Shown piece after piece: positions 58,701 through 64,000 of a DNA stretch of 64,000 bases (positions are counted from its first letter, which is position 1; every line of letters begins with the position of its first letter). The stretch covers positions 62,001 through 126,000 of the forward strand of contig NMRA01000658.1 in NCBI GenBank assembly GCA_002633005.1, written 5' to 3'. Both the position numbers and the translations under genes were made by a program. Source of the DNA: Phoronis australis. Lineage: Eukaryota > Phoronida > Phoronidae. The notes beneath the pieces were generated by a model that worked only from the letters and a program-made list of their open reading frames with translations, had not been told where the DNA came from and made no database searches.

Positions 58701-60353
58701 AAGTCATCATTGCAGACTCTGGTTCTGTGTATTCACAGTGTAACTGCCCTATAAAGCATATGTGGTCACATGACAGGAACTAGTAGAATTTACAAGTCTG
58801 AGAAGATTGATGCCCTGACTGGGGCTCGAACCCAACTGAGGCACCGGGACAAGCAGCCGAACACACAACAATCAGACTTTGAAAGAGTTCGTATCCACAC
58901 TGTCAGATTTTTTATTTTTTAAATATGAGCACAGCCCCAGAAAAATCATTTTCACATTACACCCATGTTCTCATTCATTCTCTTGCATACACTCACTAGT
59001 AAGACTGATCTCACAGGAGTAGGAGCCACTTTTGTGCAATGCTCGATTGTCTGCCAATAAAGCCAGGACTCAAACTCACAGTCTCCTCCAGTGTCAGATA
59101 TTTGCAATAAATAATGATCGTCATAGGGCTTGAGCCGAGGTCTGGGTCGCAATCCGTTCAGGCTTTGTAATTACACTGTCACATCATGTGACCACATACC
59201 AGACAGTACGACTCAGCAGGGATCGTACCCTATGCATAATATAATTATTTCCCACAAAAATCAATACCTATGTTGTCATTTAATTTCTTTTTTTCAAGGC
59301 TAAGTTCCTTGCCGCAAATACTAGAAACCTTACCAAGCGCTATTTGATGACATCTACAATGCACAAAACCAAGCTAAAAATAGACTACAATTTCCATTTT
59401 TCTTGAGAAATTTGACCAAAAATTCACTCGTTCACTTTTGTCTGCCACATGTGTACAAAATAGGTGAAGAATTGTCACATTCTTGTTTATTAGCTAGTCA
59501 TAATAAACCTGCACACATTCTGTAGACACAAGAAACTCGTGAAAATGCAAGATTCCACAAGATACGTGATCACACCAGTTTCTTTTATGAGATTCTTGTG
59601 CCTGTGGAACTCAGCACAGGTCTTTGTCATAAAATGGCAAGTGACCTACATATCTGTCTGGTGCTCCAGCAATTTCTCGTCTATATCAGCAGGATGTAGT
59701 AATGCCATCTGGTCTATTGACCAACGGAAGTTTTTTGTACTCTGCAACAAAACGGTAGAATAGTTTTGGTAACCAGACACAATGGTTAGCAGTTTAACAA
59801 CTCTCAGCAGACAGCATTTGATTTCATAAAGCAGCCTTTTTCGAAACGTGACACGGATACCAGCAGTTATTAACTTTTGAATACCCAACATTAGTTGCAA
59901 GTGAAAACGAAAGGATGCATGGACGACATGAGAGACGCAGCATTCATTCATTGAAGCAGTGTTTACCTTATCTCCACTACTTGGCGTGGATATCTTTGAG
60001 AACACACTGGGACTAAAGGTCGCTACATGCAGGCGACTCAACATGAATTTCTCAAACGGATTTGACACTGTGCTGGACAGCTCTTCTATTCGACTGGGAG
60101 TGTCCGGAACTGTAGTGTCCGGCACGGGCGTAGACGCCTTACATGGAGTCTGCACACTCATGTTGCACGACTGGTCTGCCGCGGCTATCTTCATTGGGCT
60201 ACCGCTGCCAGCCATATATGTGTCCTTCTGGTTGAGTCCGTTATCCGAGTTGTGGTTCAGCCGATACAGCTTAGTGAAAACATTGGACTTTCCTGGTGTT
60301 CTGAACAATGGACTCATCTCAGGCCCTTGACCCATTTCTGTTGTTCCACTCAT
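36801..60353 (-). CDS. BORA: Protein aurora borealis (Bora), Aurora-A kinase activator; eight coding exons
   Basis: Bora, once phosphorylated by cyclin A/Cdk1, lets Aurora A phosphorylate Plk1 and so triggers mitotic entry. I joined eight minus-strand exons: 60353-59967, 59741-59650, 57682-57540, 55163-54995, 52246-52147, 47411-47288, 45951-45760 and 37714-36801. All boundaries are GT/AG, all phases agree, and the sum is 2121 bases (706 codons plus stop; human Bora is about 560). Diagnostic blocks in order: NPFEKF with FSPSVF (exon 1), FRWSIDQMALLHPADID (exon 2), DNFFSSQLIAPSPSPW (exon 3), SFPVSFDLQKIL and SLRRKLF (exon 4), ELSPQS (exon 5), QFSSSPIIAS (exon 6), and DTGYCT near residue 505 (exon 8). 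Many Ser/Thr-Pro sites suit a Cdk substrate, and RRKLF is a cyclin-binding RxL-type motif. A non-coding 5' exon is likely, since AG sites precede the ATG. An additional small exon between exons 7 and 8 cannot be excluded. Confidence 0.93.
41090..41340. mobile_element. hAT-like MITE family member (diverged)
   Basis: Starts near AGCCTAAAAATGGGGGGCTT and ends CCCCACCCCTGGATCTGCGC. The start is shared with the sequence at about 63890-63950 (CCCAAAATAGGGGGCTCGA, ATGTGGAC). Confidence 0.5.
42676..42950. mobile_element. hAT-like MITE family member
   Basis: Bounded by CCAGTGGCGGATTTAGG and AATCCTGGATCCGCCC, opposed termini of the family. The interior shares AACAAACCGTTTTTTTTTAG and AAACCCAAAAATTCGAG with the 21.5- and 34.7-kb copies. 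One N at 42781. Confidence 0.68.
43537..43877 (-). pseudogene. THAP-type zinc-finger pseudogene fragment
   Basis: On the minus strand a frame reads SWCIVPTCAKYEAARK, then a stop, RKWLKAVKNEK, and HLGVCDRHFVDSDF, then after a frame change KKRLTLKSDAVPLL. The pattern C-x4-C ... W ... C-x2-H-F followed by a (K/R)L(K)xxAVP tail is the THAP C2CH finger, found in P-element-type transposases and their domesticated relatives. An internal stop and a frameshift mean it is not functional. It lies in BORA intron 7 and is probably a transposon remnant. Confidence 0.72.
44100..45615. repeat. Inverted, permuted repeat modules
   Basis: Module A (44130-44270; contains TGAAATGCGCCCATGAATGC and AAAAATGGCCACTAGGTGGC) recurs inverted at about 45215-45370. 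Module B (44295-44510; contains TGTCATCTCCGTCCGTCC and ACTCCAAAACCGATTGACG) recurs inverted at about 45390-45605. On the plus strand the order is A-B; read on the minus strand from the right it is B-A. The middle holds further diverged B-like segments. No coding frame was recognised. Confidence 0.65.
45760..45951 (-). CDS. BORA: BORA exon 7
   Basis: 192 bases. Acceptor ATGCCCCCAG, donor GTATGC after GAC A, split codons on both sides (phase 1 in, phase 1 out). It encodes a Pro/Ser-rich stretch with NSPFAYPHTP, PFTSPNMSPIGS and QSLNFD. Reading past the donor gives a hydrophobic run and a stop, so splicing is needed. Confidence 0.78.
45961..47287 (-). other. BORA intron 6
   Basis: AT-rich. A 24-base unit resembling GCCATTGATAGGGTCGAATT is present about twice near 46439-46485. 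No gene was seen. Confidence 0.6.
47288..47411 (-). CDS. BORA: BORA exon 6
   Basis: 124 bases between TTCCAG and GTAACT. It reads AQFSSSPIIASASCRSSPGR, then ELSPIMSRRIKTPAPG. QFSSSPI-x-AS is a strongly conserved Bora block, followed by several Ser-Pro/Thr-Pro sites. The incoming phase is 0 and the outgoing phase 1. Confidence 0.9.
47682..47794 (-). repeat. 3' LTR of the intact gypsy element
   Basis: 113 bases, TGTAG...CTACA. Identical to 51642-51754. The minus strand contains CCCAATAAACC, a usable polyadenylation signal. A purine-rich tract (GAGGGGGAGA on the minus strand) adjoins it at 47795-47804. The flank GTAAT (47677-47681) matches 51755-51759. Confidence 0.95.
47840..51619 (-). CDS. 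Gypsy Gag-Pol polyprotein, intact, 1259 residues
   Basis: Supplies capsid and all enzymes for retrotransposition. Gag covers about 1-195. Zinc knuckles lie at about 203-237 (CSRCGKTAHGTGERC; CRKCKRRGHWAVAC). The protease has KLDTGAG with the catalytic Asp at 297. RT spans about 420-600 with SKLDANSGFWQI, RLPFGLASAPE and the catalytic VVHMDDILV (MDD 563-565, where most gypsy elements have YxDD). RNase H is at about 705-830 (TADASLHGLG; ETDHKPL; ADMLSRN). The integrase zinc finger includes His934, His937 and the Cys967/Cys970 pair. The integrase core triad is Asp996, Asp1050 and Glu1086, with exactly 35 residues between the last two. The tail ends in a basic RVRKPPIRYG segment. Gag and Pol are fused without frameshift. 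No env-like frame is present. I saw no missing catalytic residue. Confidence 0.96.
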   Translation of the reverse strand: MELMKPPSEDLDLNSGNVSENWRRFRQKFEVYLVASGATDFSDERKVALFLHCVGDDALALYNTISFENEEASKNLDIVLTKFEEFCSPRKNVTYERYKFHSRKQMEGETIKNFVTHLRTLAQTCEFGELEKSLIKDQLVLGVRDDGLRAKLLRQGGQADGLSLEAALDSCHAAEASGMQFREITATVGDSTSVGAVNEISKCSRCGKTAHGTGERCPARSSECRKCKRRGHWAVACKTHLQQEGVKEVSTGLGNGKHEEMPREFLGEITPGENDIVKPLRVFTQGGFDKTFEFKLDTGAGVTVLPCAGGPWPKLNQSQKRLFATGNIELDVPGCFDATVQYKDKTLRETVYVVTGQATGLLSRRLSIGLGLIKVVDSVDDGPRNIADGSLGRLKGRQYSIKLDDKHEPHAIFTARPVPIPLRPVVEAELRRMESIGVIRPIEEPTDWVSPMVVVPKEDGKVRICSDMTKLNAAVKREVFPMANVEDSLAQLSKGRVFSKLDANSGFWQIELAPESQKLTTFLSPFGRYCYCRLPFGLASAPEVFSREMSSVLEGLSGVVVHMDDILVYGASMEEHDIRLSAVLKRIEHSGLTLNPEKCVYRQTEVKFLGNIIDSEGIRPDPKAIDSIVKIPEPKNVKELQSFLGAINQYGKFSPKFAELAAPLRALLRKDSVWRWDCAQTEAFASVKQELSKPHVLAQFDVSLKTIVTADASLHGLGATLSQVQPDGTRRLVAAASRSLSQTESNYTCIERECLALTWACDRYRNYIVGLKVILETDHKPLIPILSTKDVNNLTPRLQRLRLRLMRFDFEVLHLPGKDNLIADMLSRNPSSEDRDEVLELSTELFAKVAVQNLPATSRRLEEIKHAQALDEVCQKVASFCKTSWPKYLSSQESILKPYWDVQHELTLVDGLLMKGHCIVIPSCERLDVLQRIHVGHLGITKCRERAKACVWWPGMSLAIEDMVKACRRCREHQSVKREPLQTTEWPDGPWQTLGTDLFEYKGSQYLLVVDYYSRYPEIAKLEAATSSCVINHMKSIFARHGIPFVVRSDNGPCYASAEFANFAKDYDFILLTSSPKYPQANGEAERFVETVKGLLRKCDDPYLALLSYRNTPIANGESPARLLMNRTLRTTLPSVPDARPVELDRDSLRIKEHDYKIQMAKAFDSRHRAREIPTYHEGQSVMIRDMKRPAVVVQDKDRSVTLETDKGSITRNRRDVMMMPPPPPDDSVPAILPTSPTNSLRSPSHRVRKPPIRYGFED
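51642..51754 (-). repeat. 5' LTR of the intact gypsy element
   Basis: 113 bases, identical to the 3' LTR. Directly inside it the minus strand reads TGGTGGCAGCTTTATAAC, the probable tRNA primer site, and the gag ATG follows at 51619. Confidence 0.95.
52147..52246 (-). CDS. BORA: BORA exon 5
   Basis: 100 bases between TTTTTTCCAG and GTATGT. One base completes the split codon from exon 4. It reads MKASCVPHELSPQSHVLKQM and then HATPQHRRGVAKT. ELSPQS aligns with the conserved Leu-Ser-Pro Cdk site in vertebrate Bora. It leaves phase 0, matching exon 6. Confidence 0.82.
52385..53610. repeat. Minisatellite, 24 units of about 40-80 bases
   Basis: The core GAATGTTGCATAGACCTAAA followed by ATATGGCATTGGTTCCTTCTA is repeated 24 times. 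Three unit types alternate: a short one lacking GACCT, the standard one, and a long one with an added AGGTAGTTGCATATTTCAAG and TGTATCTCTG. The long type appears only in the upper half, often every second or third unit, giving a higher-order pattern. It lies in BORA intron 4. Confidence 0.95.
53955..54946. mobile_element. TIR element with internal direct repeats, in BORA intron 4
   Basis: The ends pair imperfectly over about 45 bases: ACTTCGTTAAAAATGATTTG and ACATTGATTGTTGGATAACT at the left, and their complement near 54895-54940 at the right. Inside, about 138 bases recur directly (54105-54243 and 54644-54780; shared words TATTCACTATATTTAC and CATTTATCTATTATTCGGGA). No coding frame was recognised. 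Confidence 0.62.
54995..55163 (-). CDS. BORA: BORA exon 4
   Basis: 169 bases between TTTTGTTTCAG and GTAAGC. It reads ASQTALSFPVSFDLQKILSD and later SLSTSSLRRKLFSHADC, ending PASPV. The QT-x-LS-x-PV-x-F block and S-S-L-R-R-K-L-F are both hallmarks of Bora. RRKLF is a cyclin-docking RxLF motif. Phase 1 in, phase 2 out. Confidence 0.92.
55164..57539 (-). other. BORA intron 3
   Basis: Contains a TATCG-rich microsatellite-like stretch at about 56114-56160 and the 33-base minisatellite. No gene was seen. Confidence 0.6.
56678..57107. repeat. 33-base minisatellite, 13 units
   Basis: The unit CTGCCAATAGCCTGCATACT followed by TGGGCTCTATTTA is repeated 13 times with a few substitutions and no change in length. 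Because 33 is a multiple of three, frames stay open on both strands. These repetitive frames are not treated as proteins. It lies in BORA intron 3. Confidence 0.96.
57540..57682 (-). CDS. BORA: BORA exon 3
   Basis: 143 bases between TTTTTCAG and GTATAG. It reads HDAELDSHAQKTIDNFFSSQ and then LIAPSPSPW. The IDNFF...(I/V)-APSP-x-PW block matches the conserved Bora core right after the FRWSIDQ exon. One base completes the exon-2 codon; phase 1 out. Confidence 0.9.
58151..58238 (+). repeat. 44-base tandem duplication
   Basis: TGTATGCATTTAGTGGGCAG followed by TTAACACTGTAATGTGATTG is present twice in exact tandem, in BORA intron 2. Confidence 0.9.
58800..59250 (-). repeat. Possible tRNA-derived (SINE-like) repeat
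   Basis: The minus strand near 58815-58850 reads CAGTTGGGTTCGAGCCCCAG, which contains a perfect pol III B-box (GGTTCGAGCC). A second GATCC/GGGTACGATCC-like block is near 59220. No cloverleaf or clear A-box could be made, so I call a degenerate SINE-like fragment rather than a tRNA. Confidence 0.3.
59650..59741 (-). CDS. BORA: BORA exon 2
   Basis: 92 bases between TTGTTGCAG and GTAGGT. It reads STKNFRWSIDQMALLHPADI and then DEKLLEHQTD. The FRWSIDQ-x-A-x-(L/I)-x-P-x-(D/E)-ID block is the most conserved Bora segment. Reading through the donor meets TAG at once, so the splice is required. Confidence 0.93.
59967..60353 (-). CDS. BORA: BORA exon 1 (first coding exon)
   Basis: 387 bases (129 codons) from the ATG at 60353 to the donor AAG|GTAAAC. 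It encodes a Ser/Thr-Pro-rich N-terminus with PLFRTPGK, SGSPMK, QTPCK and DTPSR, then NPFEKFM and RLHVATFSPSVFSKISTPSS. This follows the order seen in all Bora proteins. I chose the ATG at 60353 because it is the first in frame; an intron acceptor-like AG lies just upstream, so the 5' UTR is probably split. Confidence 0.9.
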
Positions 60354-60631
60354 CACTGTGGCCTAGCTATGAAATAAAACAGGAGTGCTCAATTTAAGCA
60401 AACTTATATCTGTTGCATATCTGCCAATGAAAATAAAAATTGTGCTTCTGTCTTCACAATATGGTGTTATCCTAACAAAATCTGTACAGGCAAAAAACTC
60501 ATAAAATATGCACTTGGCATGATCTGGTACCAAGTAACCCTCGATCAGTTTAAATTCACCGTGAAGTCGAAAATGAGAATCATTCAGGAACCATTGAAAA
60601 ACAAAGCTGTCTTAGTATTTGGAGCTTGTTT

Positions 60632-60791
60632 GACTGTAAGACTTACGTTTACACGTACATAACAACGAACATGCAATATCCGATTGACTGTAAGGCTTAA
60701 GTTTACACGCACATAATGACGAACATGCAATATCCGATTGACTGTAAGACTTAGGTTTACATGTGCATAACAACCAACATGCAATATCCGA
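60632..60791 (+). repeat. 54-base tandem array, three copies
   Basis: The unit GACTGTAAGACTTACGTTTA followed by CACGTACATAACAACGAACATGCAATATCCGATT starts at 60632, 60686 and 60740, with about 90% identity. It lies about 280 bases upstream of the BORA ATG, so it may be within the 5' UTR intron or promoter. Confidence 0.93.
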
Positions 60792-60944
60792 AGTAAAACT
60801 GAAATACATTAAAGATGTTCAGACAATTGGCGAATATATTGAAAACAATTAAAGCCATTGGGGAAAAACTAAGGAAACTAAGGACCCTGGCCCCTAAGTT
60901 GGCGGCAGCGAAGGCGATGTCCAGGCAAAAACTGATGACTGTTT

Positions 60945-63170
60945 TGGGTCATTCCACATTAAATCACCCAGAGGGTGTCAGGTCACCATCTCAGAATTGG
61001 ATGAAAATTTACTGAGGTGTTAATCATAGTACATAATGATTACCTGCAAAATTTCTTTCACGTAAGTCAAAGGGTCTCCGAGATATAGCCCTTCAAAATA
61101 TTGGGTGCCACGCCCATTTTTGACCTCGCGAATTGAAACTGTGATTTTTTTCAGATTTTGGAGGTCTGTCACTTCAAAATAAAGCATTGCATTGTTCTGA
61201 AAATGCTTGTATGGATTAACTGGATACCAGGCTGTCAGAATCAATCACCAGAGTTCACTTGGCTAATGTCATACCTGAACTGAGGGGGCCCCAAATGCCA
61301 AAAAACTGTGATCGCGAATCCCGAATTCGATTTTTGATTGGCTCCAGAATGTTAAATAAAAGAAATTAAAGCACTTAAACAGTCAATAAGTATATTCCTT
61401 GTTACTGTTAACTGTAATGATTTTCAGGCTCAGGTTATAGAATTTATTCCAAAAGACAATGTCATATTGGTTGCAAAGTTTACTTAAATTTTGTCAGGGG
61501 CTTTGATGGGGTCATAGGGTCACAACCAACAAAACTCCTTATAAGGAAAAAACGAAAGCTTCACGTGAGAAATGCACACGTAACAGCCAATACGATTCAT
61601 CATCCTGAAAATAGCAACCAATAAGAAGTGTCAAAAGCATTTCCATTCAAAAACAATAGCATCATTTTCTCTTAGTGTCATTCCACATCATGTCAGGCAG
61701 TCAGGCTAGTGTTGAAGATCACTCCTGTTCCAACACAGTCACTAAAAGCATGCCAAGTCCATGTAAGATTGGCATTCGCCTCGACAGTCCTTGTTATAAA
61801 ATATATTTGAACCGACAACAAGGTGTCATTCTTATAAAAGACCTTGATCAAGAAAAAAAGGAAACTTCTGTCCTGGAGAACTGGATTGTCACTTTTTGAT
61901 GAAGATTAACTTTGTATGCATCATGAAAAACAGTTTTTAACTTGCTATGAAAGTACCTAGAGATGTTGTGCGGATCTTTTCTTGTGTCACACAAAGGACA
62001 TTACAAGTAATTCTCACTCACTGCATGGATCAAAGTGCTTCAAGGATTACTGAGCTTTAATGTAGGCTTTAAAAATATATCTGACATGGTTTTGTCTTGT
62101 ATTGTGAGAATGTTCTTCTCAAGTTTTAAAATTTAGACTACTAAAATGGTTCTTAAAATACCAAAATCATCAGTTTTCACAATTTATGCCCAGGCAAAGA
62201 TGCTCTGGAAGACCATCTGACAGTGACCTTGAATTTGACGACATGATTAGTTATAAGCAGTGGACGCAAATGGACTCTACTCTCGGATCAGGAGTTTTGT
62301 TGGTTGTGACCCTATGACCCCATCAAAGCCCTGACAAAATTTAAGTAAACTTTGCAACCAATATGACATTGTCTTTTGGAATAAATTCTATAACCTGAGC
62401 CTGAAAATCATTACTTCTATCAATATTATGAACTTGCTGCCATTGCGGATGAGAAAATTTTATGAAAACCCTCGATTTAAGAGTCCTTAAACCATGAAGG
62501 AGTTTTAAACACAATTTTTTTTTGGTTTCATAATCTTCATACATGTTTCATTATGTGAGAAAAAAATCAATATCATTGTAAACTGCAGACATTGTTTTTT
62601 TGGGTGCCAAAAATGGCTGAAGAAATGCATTACTTAACTGAAACTGATTTTTAGTGCCACATAGCTTCAACATTGACCACCAAAATAAGTTGTTTATTAC
62701 TTTTTATAGTTAACAGTAACAAGGAATATACTTATTGACTGTTAAAGTGTTTTAATTTCTTTTATTTAACATTCTGGAGCCAATCAAAAATCGCATTCGG
62801 AATTCGCGATCACAGTTCTTTTGGCATTTGGGGCCCCCTCAGTTCAGATGTGACATTAGCCAAGTGAACTCTGGTGATTGATTCTGACAGCCTGGTATCC
62901 AGTTAATCCATACAAGCATTTTCAGAACAATGCAATGCTTAATTTTGAAGTGACAGACCTCCAAAATCTGAAAAAATCACAGTTTCAATTTGCGAGGTCA
63001 AAAATGGGCGTGGCACCCAATATTTTGAAGGGCTATATCTCGGAGACCCTTTGACTTACGTGCAAAATTTTTTGCAGGTATTCATTGTGTACTATGATTA
63101 ACATCTCAGTAAATTTTCATCCAATTCTGAGACGGTGACCTGACACCCTCTGGGTGATTTCATGTGGTTA
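60945..63170. mobile_element. Element with long inverted arms
   Basis: The left arm (about 60950-61540) and right arm (about 62285-63165) are reverse complements for nearly their whole length, with close to 95% identity by eye, e.g. CACCCAGAGGGTGTCAGGTC, GGGTGCCACGCCCATTTTTG, GGCTCCAGAATGTTAAATAA and GGTTGTGACCCTATGACCCC. The right arm carries about 290 extra bases (62414-62705). The 750-base spacer has a 74-codon frame (61675-61899) that I do not recognise. A foldback DNA transposon or a recent inverted duplication would both fit. Confidence 0.75.
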
Positions 63171-64000
63171 AAATGACCAATTTTTACTGGTGGTAGAGAC
63201 AAGCAAACTTTTATCAAGTGGACACATAAAATCACTTGGAATTTAATTACATTTCTATTGGAGTCTCCTAAATTACAATTAACTGGCTAACAAAACCCTA
63301 GAATTTTCATATCATGCTGTTGTCAGTAGAAAAATCTCTACCAATCTTCTTAATCATCCTTTGAGCAGTTTTACACATAGAGAGATTGACTTCAGCCAAG
63401 ACCATCCAAAATAATAACATACACCTAAAATTCCTGAGACAACCTAACAAAACCATGGAAATGAAATTGCCCAACCAAGCAGGCTGACTCATTGCTACAC
63501 ACATTTGGCAATAGATGTCACTGCACAGCTGATAGCTCTTCAAATATAGAGATAGATTTGCTCATTTTTGCAAGCAGAAAAGTTTTCCGAGTTCATGGTA
63601 CTTCCGTCCGATTCAGAAGCTACCCTACCTGTGTCGGTATAATGCACTGTTATCTCCGACTGATTCTAAATAAAAATACGATTTTTTACTGTTGTTCAGA
63701 AGATTTGAATAATAGCTTCAGTTTATGACAGTACGTGAGCAGGTGAAAGGTAAGGTGAGAATTCGGGGATTTCGGACGCTGTCGCTTGTCTGCTCGTAAA
63801 CAAACTTACCCCTTGAATATGGTGCTGCATTAATTTGGTGCTGTTAGTGTTGTCTTATGAAAAAATAAAGTTTCACTAATGCGCACCTCAGCCCAAAATA
63901 GGGGGCTCGAAGTTTTCAGTATGTGGACCTTTTACAGAAATAAACGGCGATTAAAAAAAAACCCGTTTACTACGTTCAGACCTGTGAATCGTGCATTGTC
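63171..64000. other. No supported gene; MITE fragment at the end
   Basis: From about 63885 on, the sequence is a partial copy of the hAT-like MITE family (CCCAAAATAGGGGGCTCG, ATGTGGACC, CCCGTTTAC). Nothing else was recognised. Confidence 0.45.

Noticed and set aside
58815-58850. tRNA gene on the minus strand
   Set aside because: Only a B-box-like sequence is present; no acceptor or anticodon stems can be formed.
59646-60356. A single 236-codon exon covering BORA exons 1 and 2
   Set aside because: The stretch between GDK|GTAAAC and TTGTTGCAG|AGT is unlike Bora; removing it joins two conserved blocks in phase.

Overview
The window is nuclear DNA from a metazoan, most likely a marine invertebrate. 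Genes are split by kilobase introns, there are four metazoan-type genes or gene starts, and the sequence is packed with Ty3/gypsy-type retroelements, hAT-like and other inverted-repeat DNA elements and minisatellites. A 496-base run of N (13165-13660) and single Ns show a draft assembly. I cannot name the species.

Layout. 1-6000 is repeat-rich; a DNA element carrying half of a SWIM zinc-finger exon lies at about 1187-2841. At 6020-6897 a lysine/serine-rich first exon (minus) and a complete intronless Tctex1-domain gene (plus) diverge from a 190-base shared upstream region. Two large hairpin elements follow at 8.4 and 9.2 kb. From 9.35 to about 18.2 kb there is a retroelement complex: a gypsy-type element with a deleted RT core (minus) lies between the two halves of a second retroelement that point away from each other, as an inversion would leave them. 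A complete intronless rhodopsin-class GPCR is at 18846-19865 (plus). A second, inverted copy of the SWIM element spans about 22.9-24.9 kb and contains a hAT-like MITE whose 8-base target duplication is confirmed by the empty site in the first copy. A degenerate gypsy element with 147/150-base LTRs and a perfect GTACG target duplication is at 26578-30863.

The main gene is BORA (protein aurora borealis, the Aurora-A activator of mitotic entry). I rebuilt it from eight minus-strand exons between 60353 and 36801. All splice phases agree, giving 706 codons. Its introns hold a 24-unit and a 13-unit minisatellite, a TIR element, a THAP-domain pseudogene, and an intact gypsy element (47682-51754) with identical 113-base LTRs, a perfect GTAAT duplication and one uninterrupted 1259-codon gag-pol frame, inserted in the same orientation as BORA. 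Upstream of BORA are a 54-base triple repeat and a 2.2-kb element with long inverted arms.

The genes do not form an operon-like unit. The only evident shared regulation is the divergent pair at 6.2 kb. The most useful results are the BORA gene model, the very recent retroelement inside it, and the nested-transposon histories readable within the window.
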